Positions 1 through 12,813 of a stretch of 64,000 bases of DNA are shown here, in pieces (the stretch's first letter is position 1; the number at the start of each line of letters is the position of its first letter). The notes under the pieces are model-generated. The model searched no databases. It worked only from the letters and a program-made list of their open reading frames with translations, and was not told the origin of the DNA. The stretch spans positions 54,310,587 through 54,374,586 of the forward strand of contig NC_057761.1 in NCBI RefSeq assembly GCF_010389155.1. Reading direction: 5' to 3'. A program made the translations under genes and the position numbers. This DNA is from Erigeron canadensis (lineage: Eukaryota; Streptophyta; Magnoliopsida; Asterales; Asteraceae).

Positions 1-125
1 TCGTGCTCACGCGATTTGTTGTACTCACAGGAGTTCAGAAGTTCAATCCTTCCTAGCGTACGGGTTAGGCCGTAAATATCTGATTCTAAAGACTCACCCT
101 TCCCTTACCGGGTAAAACTATTTTT
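1..125 (+). repeat. possible 5'-truncated SINE fragment
   Basis: A tRNA B-box-like motif (GAAGTTCAATCC) lies near position 40 and the segment ends in a run of T at about 121-129. Any A box would lie before the window edge, so this is only a tentative call. Confidence 0.3.
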
Positions 126-628
126 TTTCCTGAACAATTGCAGACTACCTTTATTACCGATAATACCAAAGTACCTTACAACCCACAATACATCGACGAT
201 ACTGGCTATACAGAAAGATACAGAGAACAAGATAACACTTAAACCCATACAAAGTGTGGCATGGGGCTCCCTGGGTAACTTGAACTAAGAAAACCAACTC
301 CATCTACTTGTTGATGTTTTGTGAACCGAACTGTTCTGATGATACAAACATATGTGTATATATATAACCTTCGACAATTGCTCCAAAGTTTGTGTTTGTA
401 AGCATTGCCTAAACATACAAGAACATTTCATACAATAAAACTTCTGAGATTCTCAGCTTTATAAATTTCTCCACTGGATTTCCCTTGACCTCTACTCTTG
501 TCGCCAGAGCAACTAACCTTTTATACATGCAACATACGGAGCAAGAATGATATTCACTAAAATTGCTTAATTTGTGACATCCTCTACTTCAAAACCTCTA
601 TGATATGTACTTTTATCACTTCAAACCA
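126..628. other. 3' flank of the PCRK1-like gene
   Basis: This AT-rich stretch follows the stop codon of the minus-strand kinase gene and probably holds its 3' UTR and poly(A) site. I see no other gene or repeat in it. Confidence 0.5.
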
Positions 629-2474
629 TCAAGTTGCCAAGAGCTTTGAAGGCCAGATTCTGGAAAGCCAAGCAGTCTCTCCAAATTTGTTATCGATTAA
701 CCTTCTTTTACCTTTACTTGGCATTTCCTTAAATGTCTTTTTGTTCTCAGTGGAATCCACAAAAACTCTCTCTGGCTCGATGGGTTCGACTGAAGGAACC
801 ACATGGATAGGACTCTTTAGAGGCGGTCTTGGACTAGGAATGGCTCCTTCTGATACACCCCCGATGATTTGGTTAACCATTTCCAAGACCTCACTCATCT
901 TTGGCCTTGCTTTTGGGTTCTTAGACAAGCACTTGTTGGCAACAATGGACAACTTTTGTGCTGCTTTCATAGAGTACTTGCCTTGTAGCCTGGAATCCAC
1001 TATTAGCCTAAACTTCCTTGAGTCGAGATATGGTTTCACCCATTCTAGAAGCTTCTGCTCATTCTTGGGCCTGTTCCTATCTAATGGGCGCCTACCCGTA
1101 ATAAGTTCATAGAGAAAGACCCCGTAGCTCCATACGTCACTCTGAGATCTGAGACGGCCCGTTTGGATGTACTCAGGAGCTGCATATCCCATTGTTCCCA
1201 CAACCTGATCACATGAAGGTGATGGATATGTTTAACATATATGAAACGCAGGTGACTTTAAAAATCTAAGAATTAATGAATTCAATTAACATACCGCTGT
1301 GGAGACATGGGTTAGTCCTTCTTGAGGACCTATCCTAGCCAGTCCGAAATCTGAAAGCTTGGCGTTCCATTGATCATCAAGAAGAATGTTTGAAGATTTG
1401 AAATCTCTGAAAATAATCTACAAAGATATCAAACACACCCAAGTTGTTAGTGGCGGCTGTAAGTTGGAAATAAAAGTCTCTCAAATAAGTTAAAAAGATG
1501 GGGTGAAAAGTGATAATTGTATCACCCTTAGATGATCAATTTTGTTTAGAATTATAAAAAGATTTTCCAAAATTGAGGATAATTAAGTATAAAGATGATA
1601 TGTAATAGAAAATGGTTTTCCAATACCAAAAACTGATTACTATGACTTAAAAGTTTTGACACAGGATACAAATGGTAAAATACCTGAAAGTCCATCTCCT
1701 CGTGTAGGTATGTCAAGCCACGAGCTGCATCTTGAGCCACTTTAAGCCTCATGGTCCATGAAAGAGGTTTCTCGGTTCTAGCAGCCAAATGATCTTCAAC
1801 ACTTCTATTAGGCATATATTCATAAACCAGAAGTCGTTGGATACCTCTTTCATCGTCTTCTGCACAGTAGCCAATTAGCTTCACAAGGTTTGGGTGCTCA
1901 ACCACCCCAAGAACATTCACCTCTGTCACCCACTCTTTGTGCCCCTATTGTTCCAAAAACCCGTAAATCAGAAAACGATAAGTAATGGTTTGATATGAAG
2001 AAACACAACATGTCACCACAACAAGCATGCAAGTTATACACACATTTTTCTTTACAGATTACAAAATTGAGTAATGAATTTTAAGCAGATAGAAAAGCTT
2101 GCCTGCAAACCGCGTCTGCCAAGCTGCTTGACAGCGACATGAATCTTTTTAGTCGGGTCTTGAGCGGACTTGATAGAGCCAATGTAGACACACCCGAACC
2201 CTCCTTCTCCAATCTTTGTAGACCGGCTAAAGCCATTGGTGGCTGATTTGAGCTCACCAAAAGTGAACACTTTAAGGTTACTTGGCCTCTGTGAAAAATC
2301 AGGAACATTAGCCCTTCCTCCTGCAGACTCTGCGCTAGCATCAGACACAAACTGAGAATTTGTCCATGATCTTCCTGTAAATAAAGAAGTAAAGGACCGA
2401 ACTGATATCGATTTTGTTGGAGTTTTCGACTCTTTATCCTTTTCTTCACAAATAGAGAAATGAAAACACTTCAT
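629..2474 (-). CDS. PCRK1: PCRK1-like receptor-like cytoplasmic kinase (RLCK VII)
   Basis: Serine/threonine protein kinase of the RLCK-VII family. PCRK1/2 in Arabidopsis act at the plasma membrane in pattern-triggered immunity. Four exons, read on the minus strand: 2474-2103, 1944-1684, 1417-1295 and 1204-629, all phase 0, giving about 443 aa (family about 420). The start is set at MKCF, as in PCRK proteins, rather than the Met three codons upstream. Visible motifs are the glycine loop GEGGFGCV, the VAVK lysine, the catalytic FRDFKSSN (RD kinase), DFG, and [10 protein letters not shown] of the activation segment. The Ser-rich N-terminus with Cys3 and the basic C-terminal tail are typical. Exon 1 ends CAG and the intron begins GCAAGC, so intron 1 is a GC-AG intron; no in-phase GT donor is near. 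It is the least diverged of three tandem copies. Confidence 0.88.
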
Positions 2475-3894
2475 AGCCTCCAAAGTTTTATTGTCTCAAT
2501 CTGCCGTACAAAATGAATTATAGTTGTGTTTATGTTCACAAAAGATATACATATAACTCAAGCTTAAAATATATATGTTCACAATACATACACATGGACA
2601 TATACAGTTATACACATACAGTTAATACTTTTCCAAATGAAAATTCCAAGAAATATCCCAGAAGTGCAAAGAGGAAAGTTTTGAGTTGGATTGACTTCAT
2701 TGACTTTTTATGATTGTTGTTAAGATATGTTTCCCAAAAGCTAAATTTGCTTGTCTGTCCATTTTTATAAATAAACACAATTAGTGGTGTATTGTTTTAC
2801 TTGCAATTAAAGGTAGATTAAGCACAATAATGTAGTAATTATCAATAATATATAACATATCTTTACAAAAACACTCAAAATTCGAACACAAATTTAAGAA
2901 CCAAGAAAGCAAAGATATACACATAAAGATTCAAAATTTATATAAAAAATGAAAAACCCAAGTTGGATTGATAACGAATTATGTCATCAAAGTGATCAGA
3001 ATTTGATAAATAAAACGCACCTGAATTAGTCCAAAGTTCAATATGAATATGATAAACTCAAAAGGACATGATGAGATAGACAGAGAGAGAGAGAGAGAGA
3101 GTATGGAAAGGGCAGGTGCTGGTATAAAAATGAAAATCTAGCAAGTTGCTAAACCAAATCAAAGAAAAAGTCAAATACAGTCAGTCACTTGAACAGGATA
3201 ACAAGATTTTGATCGTGGGAACCTATCCTCTCTCTTTCTCTTGTCATTTTCCAAACCATTAAATCAATCTTTTTCTTAAGAATTAAGATGAATATAATAC
3301 TATTAATAAAATAAAGAAAGTTAATATCTGTACCCTTTATTTGTTCATACATAAATGATAAAACAAACCATGTCATATATGATGTATAAATATAAATAAA
3401 TTAGTCATATGGCTCTCTAATACAACGGTATAATGGCAGGAACGGTGATGGAGACGGTAACGGTATAATGTAAAGGAATTAATGTAATAAAGGTAACTTA
3501 TATTAGTTATTTAAGAGTTAATGATATATGTTGTAAGTTAAGTTTACTGTGGATATTATAGGTATTTCAAGTATTTCAAGTGGGATGATTATTCATGTAT
3601 AAGATATATTCGAATTTCTTTATCATACAATATATATAACTACCGTACATCGTATGAGTATTAAGACTATATTGTAAAAATAGAAGGAATAAAATCAATA
3701 TGTCTTTCATTAAGCAAAATTTGAAACATATTATAAGTTACATAGTTTAAACAGGTACTATTAGCTACCATGTTAGGTGTTACACCATTATGCATTAAAA
3801 TTCTTTAAAATTGAAATCAACTTTGCTAATAAAGTTAAAAGATTTTGCTTTAGATTAAACTTAAAATTTGATTTTTTTTTAACAACATTAATGA
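2475..3894. other. 5' flank of the PCRK1-like gene
   Basis: Promoter-side region of the kinase gene. It contains a (GA)n microsatellite at about 3081-3102. At about 3418-3640 there is reverse-oriented sequence resembling the Helitron-like family annotated further along (GGTGATGGAGACGGTAACGG). No coding region is supported. Confidence 0.5.
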
Positions 3895-4146
3895 TTGGAT
3901 TTAGCGGCATTGCCACTTTATCATCCGGTAGAGATTGACCACGTTACCAGCACAGTCAATCTAAGGGCATGACTGGCGGTGGAAGTCCCACTACCCTTCT
4001 AGAGAAAACTAACTAACTGCTAGAGAAAACTCTTATGTCCCACCTCATTGGCAAGGACTTCCCAATATGTATTTCAAAGGTTTCGAACCTGTAACCAACA
4101 TTTAGATAATAAAGGACATTAAATGCCCAATTGAGTTAAATCCCAC
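3895..4146 (-). mobile_element. tRNA-derived SINE
   Basis: On the minus strand an A-box-like motif (TTTAACTCAATTGGGCAT, about 4124-4141) is followed about 30 bp later by a B box (GGTTACAGGTTCGAAACC, about 4078-4095), then a non-tRNA body. This is the layout of a plant SINE. The ends are approximate. Confidence 0.55.
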
Positions 4147-4361
4147 AAACTCTAAAGATGGATTTTAAATATTAACTTTTAACTTTAATCCAATCATTCC
4201 AACTATACTACTAAAATTGTTTCCAACTTTAACATATCTCCACCTTACTATTATATACGAGACTAAATCCAAACAAGGATATATGGAAAGTAAGGTCAAG
4301 TCAATGCAAAGGAAATTATTGTTTGCCCGAAAGATTAGCATTCTTATTTCTTTAATAAGAA

Positions 4362-4400
4362 CTAGATTTTAGACCCGTGTCCAACATTGGATACGAGACT
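4362..4400 (-). mobile_element. Helitron-type 3' terminus
   Basis: Read on the minus strand, the sequence has a hairpin (GTATCCAA / TTGGACAC, about 4377-4394), then ACGGGTCTAAAAT and a terminal CTAG followed by T. A short hairpin about 10 nt before a CTRR end is the Helitron signature. The 5' end of this element was not found. Confidence 0.5.
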
Positions 4401-6315
4401 TACAATGTTATTAATATTAAATCTTTATACTTAAAAACTTTTAATTTCAAAGTTGAAAATATACATAAAAACTAACTGTTCAATTTAAATTTGAAGAATG
4501 TTATGAAATAAAAAACAAAATAATGTAATAAATGGATATTATATCCATATATTTTCATTCAACCTTTGCAAGATTAAGATTGTTTTCATATGCTTTGATA
4601 AAAATTAGGAATCCTAATTTGAATGGCAATTGTAATTGTAATTATAAACATTAATACAAAAATACAAAACTAACTAATAAATAATAAAGGAAAAAATTAT
4701 AACTTTTTGGTTGAAAAACGGAATGAATCTTGATTGAAGTTCATATTTATTAGGATTTAGAACAAGTATATAAAGTTCAAATTGTTTTATATACTTATAT
4801 TAAATTAAATATTAAATATTTATATTTATCATGTATAATTATCTAATCTAATTTAATATAATATTGTACATATCGTGTAAAGAACCGATTATTAGCATTA
4901 GGATACATATGTGTAGTTATTTTTCTTTTACTGTTTTCTAATATGGTAATATTTATCCAAAGGTTTTTTAAATTTGAATAACCACATATTTATGATCGAC
5001 ATTTATATGTGGATATATTTTTATATATAATAATAATAATAATAAGTCCATAAAAGTCAAAATTGAAAATTTTATGAAATCATGCGATTGGTTTAATATA
5101 ATAAAAGATTATTTTTAATAAAAGTATTGTTAAATACGAACAAATTTAAAAAAATTTTTAAGTTTGCTAATAGTGTCATAAAATTTTAAAGCAAAACCTT
5201 AAAATTTAACACTTAATATTAACTTGTCTTCAACCATTATTTTTAAAAATAAATTTTGGTGGGTTTTATCATAACTGAGATTAAAAGTACCATATTGATA
5301 AGAATACTAGCTAGTGTGACCTATTGAGTGAAAGCATTAGACAATGTTTTGAACGGAGATAATAATTGTTGCTTTCAATACGAATACAAGATAACTTACC
5401 GGTCACAGATCATGATAAACCCTTTATAGGAAATCATCTTGAAAGTTACTAGAGAAAATGTTTTTTATGAAGTACAAAATATCTTTGTTATATTGTGTAA
5501 ATCAATAGTATTTGATAATAAGTCCCTCATTGATAATTTCATTTTTTTTTATAGTTGTTGGACTGTGGTATATACAACAAATTAGCTCTTTTTTAATATT
5601 AAAACTAAGAGTTAGTGAAAAAAATATTACAATCTCTAGTAATTACTTTGACCCAATAGGCTTCGTAAAGAAAGGTTGTTGGCATGAACATATGGACTTT
5701 GTTCACACCTTGGTGGCATTCCCCTCTCCTTCTCGGTATTTTCCAAGAAATGAGTCGAATGACTAAGCTTGATTTTAATTGGTTTTGCATTAATCTAATA
5801 AAAATGTATATAAACGCTGTATAAAAAAGGAAAATGTAGTCATAACAAATGCCCACAACTTTTCTGACTTGTTGTTTATTACTCGTGAAACCACGTACAA
5901 AGTTGTTTGAGAAATGATTAGGAAACGATTATAAGATATACCGATTAGACATATACTCATCATCCACGTATGACATAAACAAATAAAATTATTCATTAAT
6001 CGCGTACCAAAGAAAATTTCATCGTAGTAGTGTACCGTTGTCTAATAGTGAAAAAACAAAAATACTACTATACGAGGGCAGATATGTGAAAAGACTATGT
6101 TCGAGACGAAAAAAAAAAAAATTACAAAATACGAATTTGAAGATTTTCATTCCGACAAAAATACATATATATTTTACAAGTATTAATTAATCCACTCTAT
6201 AAAATATTTGATCCTTCTATTTATTAAAAAAAAAACTTTACTCAAATTACACATCTCATTCGTTCACTAATTTAGATATCTTCATCTGATATTTATCTAT
6301 ATCTATACTTCTATA
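4401..6315. other. intergenic, AT-rich
   Basis: A very AT-rich spacer with a short (TAA)n run near 5028-5042. Small open frames around 5512-5996 have no recognisable domain or coding signature. Nothing else is supported. Confidence 0.4.
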
Positions 6316-6831
6316 TCTATACTATATTAATAAACAAATTACTCTCTCCTCTTTTCAACTCTCTACCTTTAAAATACCCAAAATACCCTTAATTTTCAAC
6401 ACATTCCTAACTTACACACTAAATCTACCCAACATATCCTAAAATATTTTACACACATATTTATCCAAACTATCTATCTCCATTATTAATTAATTTAAAT
6501 ATTTCCACATAATATCTCTATAATATTCTTAATAAAGTTACTACAAAAGATACATCTCTTAACCATAAAATAACTGCACTACCATTTACGTCAATTACTT
6601 TTAGATTAATAACCACACTGTTGCCCCCACCACCGTCGCATTGCGCAGGTACTGATCTTGTACTTATTATATTTTTAATAGAATTATTTACAACATACAT
6701 CCCTTAAATCTTAAAATAACTATATACTGTACAATACCTTATTATATATTAATTACTTTTATAATAATAACCAACTCACTATCGCCATTGCCGCCACCAC
6801 GCACCGCCACAAGGCGTGGGCATATGACTAG
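6316..6831 (+). mobile_element. non-autonomous Helitron-like element, copy 1
   Basis: It begins with TCTATACTATATTA after an A and ends in CTAG before a T, fitting Helitron insertion between A and T. The 3' part carries a CG-rich run (CACCACGCACCGCCAC). A second, similar CG-rich end-like segment at about 6620-6660 suggests a nested or doubled end. No coding capacity is seen. Confidence 0.5.
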
Positions 6832-7411
6832 TTTTATTATAAAGCCAATAAGCAGCCGATGTAATAACTTTTCCCGTCATTTTGTAAAGAGTAACCGTAC
6901 AACAAGAAGTGATTTTCAAGTAATCTAGCATGAAACCAAAAGCAATGGCGGAGGCTAGCGTGGGCAGTTACGGGGTAGACGTGATTTTTTTAGCATGGAT
7001 GTGGTCACGGCGTGAAAGACAACATTTTTTCAGCATTGCTTCAAATGCATCCAAAAATTGGTATCCAAGCTTTAGCTCGATCATAATAGATAGAAGAGTT
7101 TTGTTAAATGAAGCCCTAATAGTTTTCGTTAAGGTGTATTAATTAGTTGTACACTTACCATAAAATTCAAGAGTGAACTTTTAATATGGAAATGTACAAT
7201 TTTAAAAAAACCATTATGAACATTATACTTTCCAAAAATAACTTTTATAAAATTATTTATATCTATCATTCAACTCTTAAAATCTAAACTACCGCCGCTG
7301 CATTGTGCGAGTTTCTCTCTAGTTCTTATTATCTTAATAATGTTTATGGATTCTAGGATTTTATTTATATTTAAATTTATTAATCAGGTAATATATGTCA
7401 TAGATATGTTA
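6832..7411. other. intergenic between Helitron-like elements
   Basis: AT-rich sequence. A CG-rich piece at about 7288-7325 resembles another decayed end of the same Helitron-like family. A 70-codon frame at 6930-7142 has no recognisable features and is not called. Confidence 0.35.
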
Positions 7412-7672
7412 TCTATACTATATTATAAAAAGAATAACCTTTTTTATTTTTGGTAATGTTGAAAATATGTAATATTTTCACTTGGCACCCCTTAAAATAC
7501 TTTCACATTCACTACCTCCTTAACCTTAATGATTTAATTACACTATCAATCCTTTATGTTTTAAAATATGTCCATTAACCATTTACATCAATTATATACA
7601 CAACTTACCGTCGCCCAGCTATCGCACCGTCGCCGCCACGACTATCGCCGCCTCGCGCGGATACCGTGCTAG
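7412..7672 (+). mobile_element. non-autonomous Helitron-like element, copy 2
   Basis: It begins TCTATACTATATTATAAA after A and ends GCGCGGATACCGTGCTAG before T. The CG-rich 3' end and both termini match copy 1 and the related copy at 57913-58310. Confidence 0.55.
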
Positions 7673-8121
7673 TATTTATTGAACAATAACAAGACCCAAA
7701 CCCTGAATGAAGGGTAAGAGGATGGTGAGAAATAGAAAGTTTTATTTCTATTCAGGATAGAGAGACTCCTAAAAGGATTATATTGACTAATCGATTACTC
7801 AAATTCTGTTTGTTATCCTTAACAAGTAAGTTGACAAAATAAAACACGTCTTATTCCGTACGGAGAAATAAATATTTAAAACGCGTATATTAGAAAAATG
7901 TTTAAATATTGTGCACCAAACTTCTGTAATGATCCCACACACAACTTAATAATTGAGAAACAACCTTCGAGTAGTTATTGTTGATTCATTATTTTAGTTT
8001 ATTGCAGATATTTAAAAATGAAACTATTGTTTTAGTCCAACTTAGATTTAAATGGATACCGATTCATTATCGCCACTATCCATTAGTTATATGATCAACA
8101 TAAAAAAAAAAAAAAAACTTA
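7673..8121. other. intergenic
   Basis: No gene is seen. A run of A lies at 8102-8117, just before the terminal-inverted-repeat element. Confidence 0.4.
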
Positions 8122-8460
8122 GGTCGCGTTTGGTTCACAGATTCTGATGGAATTTGATGGAATTGGAATGAGATTCCATTCTTTAGTGTGTTTGGTTGTT
8201 CAAAGATGAAGAAATATGATTCCATTGGAATGTAAACATTCCTTTATTTGATGGAATCTCCATTCCTTGAGGGTGGGAGAAGGAATCTTATTCCATTCGT
8301 TACTTGAATTTTCAAAAATTTAAAAACATTCCGTTAAGGCATTCTTTTTTGTACCTTAGTACACTGAACACCAACCCCCGGAAAAATTCATTCCTTCAAA
8401 TTCCAATTCCATTGAAAAATTCCATTCCTCCTAAAAACATTCCGTGAACCAAACGCGCTC
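8122..8460. mobile_element. PIF/Harbinger (Tourist-like) MITE
   Basis: A 339-bp element with terminal inverted repeats GGTCGCGTTTGGTTCAC and GAGCGCGTTTGGTTCAC (15 of 17 match), flanked by TTA on both sides (8119-8121 and 8461-8463). A TTA target duplication and GTTTGGTT-type ends are typical of Tourist-like MITEs. There is no coding capacity. Confidence 0.8.
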
Positions 8461-9132
8461 TTAATCTTATAGTTAGACATGGATTCCTGGTCCCCAATTT
8501 TATGTTACATAACCCTACCAGTAGGATCGTGAGGATAAATTTACAGTTTGTTGGCAAAATGATATTTTAGGATAAAACTAGTCCGTTTCAATTTTATTTT
8601 ACTAATATCCATTCCAGGTTATACATATTCGAATGTGACAGTTTATTTATTTTGGAACGGAGTGAGTACTTATTAAGCTTGACTAGAGCTGTGCTGGATT
8701 TTCCAGTTTGTTTTTATTCAAATTGAAAAGCAAAACCATAACATCTATAATGAAGATGAATCATGCAAGAGAAACACCATGTGAAGATTAAGACCTTGCA
8801 TCTAATGCCAAGTAAAAAATGTTCAAAGGACAATCCATTATAGGTATAATCTTTTTCCAAATGGGCAAAAACATGTCTGTCTAAACATCCCATTTCTATA
8901 GATAGTTATACTCACTAATACACACATACATCCTAGTATATATCAAACATTCAGCCTGAATATATCTCAAACAATTTACACGGAGAGGGTTTGACAAGTC
9001 AAAAAATAGGCGACACAACCTTAACACAATAATGCATGGAGAAAGCATCAGGAATCGAATGGAAAAAAGTCTGAGATATATATCTTTCAGTTTCATATAT
9101 ATGTTACAACGAATTTTTAGCATACCGAGTTT
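8461..9132. other. spacer and 3' flank of second RLCK gene
   Basis: AT-rich sequence leading into the 3' end of the minus-strand kinase gene. No other gene is seen. Confidence 0.4.
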
Positions 9133-12100
9133 TTAAGTCCTGCCACCATTTAGAGATTGCTGATTTTCCAATGCGATAGCCTCGTCCACCAAATGCAGTA
9201 CCTCCCCCATTGTTGGCCTCAACTTTGGGTCCTTGAGCAAGCACTTTTCGGATATGGAAGTTACCAATTGCATTGATCTCTCAGAGTACCTGCTTCCAAG
9301 CCTCGGGTCAGGTATTGGCCTTGAACTTCCCTCACCTGCGTAACAGCATGTCCACCTCAAGAATTTAGAATTGTCCTCAGAGTGTGTCTGGGCAACTGGG
9401 CGTCGACCTGAGATAAGCTCTTGTAGAAAGATTCCATAGCTCCATACGTCAACTTTGGATGTTAGACGGCCAGTTTGGACATATTCTGGAGCTGCATATC
9501 CCTTTGTTCCAACCACCTGAATACATATAGCTGATGATGTCAGAAATAGGACTCAAGTTCAGTTAGGCCAGTTTAGATCTATTATGTTAAACCAGTTACC
9601 TTAGTTAGACATTTTTCCAACCCAAACCGACCATAATAGCATTCCATATGGGCCAATTGATCAAAACCTGTATTTACTCTGGGACCGAGGGTTGGCACTT
9701 GCCAGGTTGCACCAAATTAATATGTTATTTATTTAGCCTTTTTTATTATACTTAAATAAAAAAAACATTAATATGTTAAGGGGACATGGAGGGAAAAAAA
9801 AAGAAGTCTTTATAATTTGAAATAAAAAACACGATTAACAAAGATTGCTAAACCAAAATTCTAGAGTGTGAATTACATCTATAAACTCGCATCCAGAAGA
9901 CAAACTTAAACTAAACTGTCATATGTATAGCTACGGATTGGTTCGGTTTAAACGGCTAGTTTAGACCTTCAATCAGCAAACTGAACCGTATAAAATGGTC
10001 CAGAAAAAGCCAAGTTATAGAGGGCCAAAACGGCCAAATTGCTTTTAATTTGGTCTGTTTGTTCGCTTTCAGCCAATCCGTAAAATCAGAAGAATAGTAA
10101 AAGGTACAAAAATAAATTTATATTGTAGTCGACAGATCAATGTATTGGATACGACCAACAATATTATCAAACACATAACAATCAAACTATATAACCACCA
10201 CCATTCCACGAAGGTGGCCTAGGGGTCAGGCGCCTGATGTCCTCACAAGAGGTTTCAAGTTTGACTCATGTAGCAGATGTATTGGCAGCGGCCATCCCTA
10301 GTTAGGCCACGTACACAGTACATCCGAGTCAAAAAACTCACCTAACCAGGCAACATGAACAAGTAATACCTCATCCAATTACCCATTTACATAGCAACAA
10401 ATTTGTTTTCATGCTTGTGATCGTAAAACAGATCTATCAGTAAATAGACAAAAAATAAAAAATAAAAAAATTGATATGAACATACCAATGTTGAGACATG
10501 AGTCCGCCCATCTTGAGGACCGTCCCTAGCAAACCCGAAGTCAGAAAGCTTAGCATTCATTTGGCTGTCTAGAAGAATATTAGAGGGCTTGAAATCTCTG
10601 AAGATTAGCTGCAACATTAATAATAATACTGTCATATAGTATATCGTTGGACAAAACAGAACACACACAATTACAGGGGTATATATGCACCTGGTATTTC
10701 TCTCCCATTCCCATTCCCTCGTGTAGGTATGTCAAACCAGCTGCAGCATCCCGGGCTATCTTTAATCTCACGAGCCATGACAGAGGTGGTTTTGAACTAC
10801 CCGATAAATGATCATCTAAGCTTCCATTAGGCATATATTCATAGACCAAAAGCCAGTTGTTTTCATTTCCGGAATCTTCATTACAGTAACCAACAAGGTT
10901 TACAAGGTTTGGATGCTTAATCTTCCCAAGAACTTTTATTTCTGTCTTCCACTGCTTGAATTCCTGTCACCCAAAGCATATAACCACAGTTAAGCTTCTA
11001 TTTCGAAAAGAGAATGACATATCTTAAGAGTTATGGGGCATTAATAAAATATCATTTTGGACTGATATACCCACCCTGACACTGAAGTAGACTGACCCAT
11101 ACATAATCTCAACTTAAATCTATGTTGAGAGTTATTAGTAGCAACACATTAGATTTACGTTCTGAAATAGATTATGCGGTACGGAATAATCAGATAAGCA
11201 TTTCTAAATAAGCTACTCTCAAATAATTATTTCACTCTAAAATTAACAGATAATCAGGATCGGATTGTCTCCATTCAAACACTCAACCCTGACTGATTTG
11301 AATGTACGATTATCTATCACAACACGCACTCCAAACACCGCCGTATAAGGTGATCATGTTTCTCATTTCTCTATCAATGTGGAAGAGTTGACTAGCCAAC
11401 TTAAACTATTTTCCACTCTTCTAGCATATAAGATGAATTCTTAACTTACACCAAAATGCCTCAATATCAGAATTAGGGTATAGTTAGAGGGATTCTCACT
11501 TTAGATAGAGGATCTCAATACTGACGTTTATTACATGGGTTATGTAGGCAAGCGGGTCCATATGGGACAGACGCTCAAGTTTAATCCTAAACCCCAACAG
11601 CAATATCAAATGACCGAATCTAATTATACTGAAAATAAACAAAATGCAAAACATAAACAATCATCAATAGAGCTTACTTTCCAAAAGGTAAGTTGACTCT
11701 CCCAATGATGCCCAACAAATCCTGATCAATCGTCAATCTAGGATATTGGTTCCCATTCCCTAACCTTAACTTATAGACTTTTTTGATTAAAAAAGAACAA
11801 TGATTACCAAAAAATCATCCCTATCCCTAACGAATAGACAATTAACCCAACTAAATACTCCCATTAATATTTGTATATATGTTTATGCTATATTTATCTA
11901 AGACCTTTCACCATAATACAAAAAAAGGGTAAATGGGTAGGAACCCTTTGGTCCCATGTACCGAATAGGTACCCTGATTCACTACCGCATAGACTACAAC
12001 CCGCTGACTCCCCTAGGTACTAGGTGGGAGGGAATTCGCTTAGCAAGGATTCAAACCCACACCTTTTAGCTGCCTTGAGCTCTTTGTTAGGGAGCGGTAC

Positions 12101-12813
12101 CACTGGGGTTTCACCCCATTGGTCCTTTCACCATAATACCATATATTAATTTTCATTATGTCCTAATCCCACACAATTGCAACGTTACCGTTAATCCTAT
12201 TATAGGTTAGTACACACACTAAATCACCTGTAACACCATCGTAATCATTACAAAAGTTAAACTATTTTCCATCTTAGTCCACAAGATTTTCTTCAACTTG
12301 AAAATGTAATGACATTTCAAATAGATAGATGATGGACACAACTATCTAGAGAACATTCAGACAGACTGTAACTCTGTAAGAACTAAGCACAGATTGGTAA
12401 TGAGAAAAATCCTTAACCAGTAAAGCATAAGTTACCAAGGAAGTTTAAGGAAGATTTACCTGTTGCTCTCTTTTTCCTCGTCCTCTTCTTCCCCGCTTCA
12501 CGGCCACACAAATATCATTATACGGGGATTTTAAGCTCTTGACCACACCCTTGTATACTATCCCAAAAAATCCCTTCCCAATCTTGTTAGACTCTTTAAA
12601 GTTTTCAGTGGCTCTATTGAGCTCAGCAAGTGTGAACGCCCTAAGAGAGCTTGAATACCCGGGGTTCATTTCCGAGACATTCCGAGAACTAGCTTCAGGC
12701 CCAGTCTCAGGTTGTGAAAGTGCGGAAAAAAATAATGATGTGTTTGCTGGGGGGGTCGTTTCATCTCCTGTGGTAAATATATAAGAGAAACGGCCCATAA
12801 TACAGAACACCAT
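9133..12813 (-). CDS. PCRK/PBL-like receptor-like cytoplasmic kinase, second tandem copy
   Basis: Serine/threonine kinase of the same RLCK-VII group as the PCRK1-like gene, but clearly diverged. Exons on the minus strand: 12813-12460, 10963-10691, 10608-10486 and 9516-9133, all phase 0, giving about 377 aa. The intron positions match the first copy exactly. Kinase motifs are intact: GKGFFG loop, VAVK lysine, catalytic [11 protein letters not shown], and [10 protein letters not shown]. The start MVFC is shared with the third copy. The C-terminal tail is much shorter than in PCRK1. Intron 1 has a normal GT donor (CAG|GTAAAT), unlike the other two copies. Introns 1 (1.5 kb) and 3 (1 kb) each contain a SINE. 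A lineage-specific immune-kinase duplicate is likely; the exact function is unknown. Confidence 0.82.
10205..10370 (+). mobile_element. tRNA-derived SINE in kinase intron 3
   Basis: An A-box-like TGGCCTAGGGGTCAGGCG and a B-box-like GGTTTCAAGTTTGACTC about 30 bp apart, followed by an unrelated body. It lies wholly within the intron at 9517-10485, opposite to the gene. Ends are approximate. Confidence 0.5.
11935..12135 (-). mobile_element. tRNA-derived SINE in kinase intron 1
   Basis: On the minus strand an A-box-like CCCCAGTGGTACCGC is followed by a B box GTGTGGGTTTGAATCC and a body without coding potential. It sits in the 1.5-kb first intron of the second RLCK gene, in the same orientation as the gene. 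Confidence 0.55.

Noticed and set aside
600..1112. A 170-codon open frame on the plus strand over the last exon of the PCRK1-like gene
   Set aside because: It is antisense to a well-supported kinase exon and has no domain features; its openness is a by-product of codon use on the other strand.
6930..7142. A 70-codon plus-strand frame starting MKPKAMAEASVGSYG
   Set aside because: No homology, promoter or codon pattern supports it, and it lies among decayed transposon sequence.
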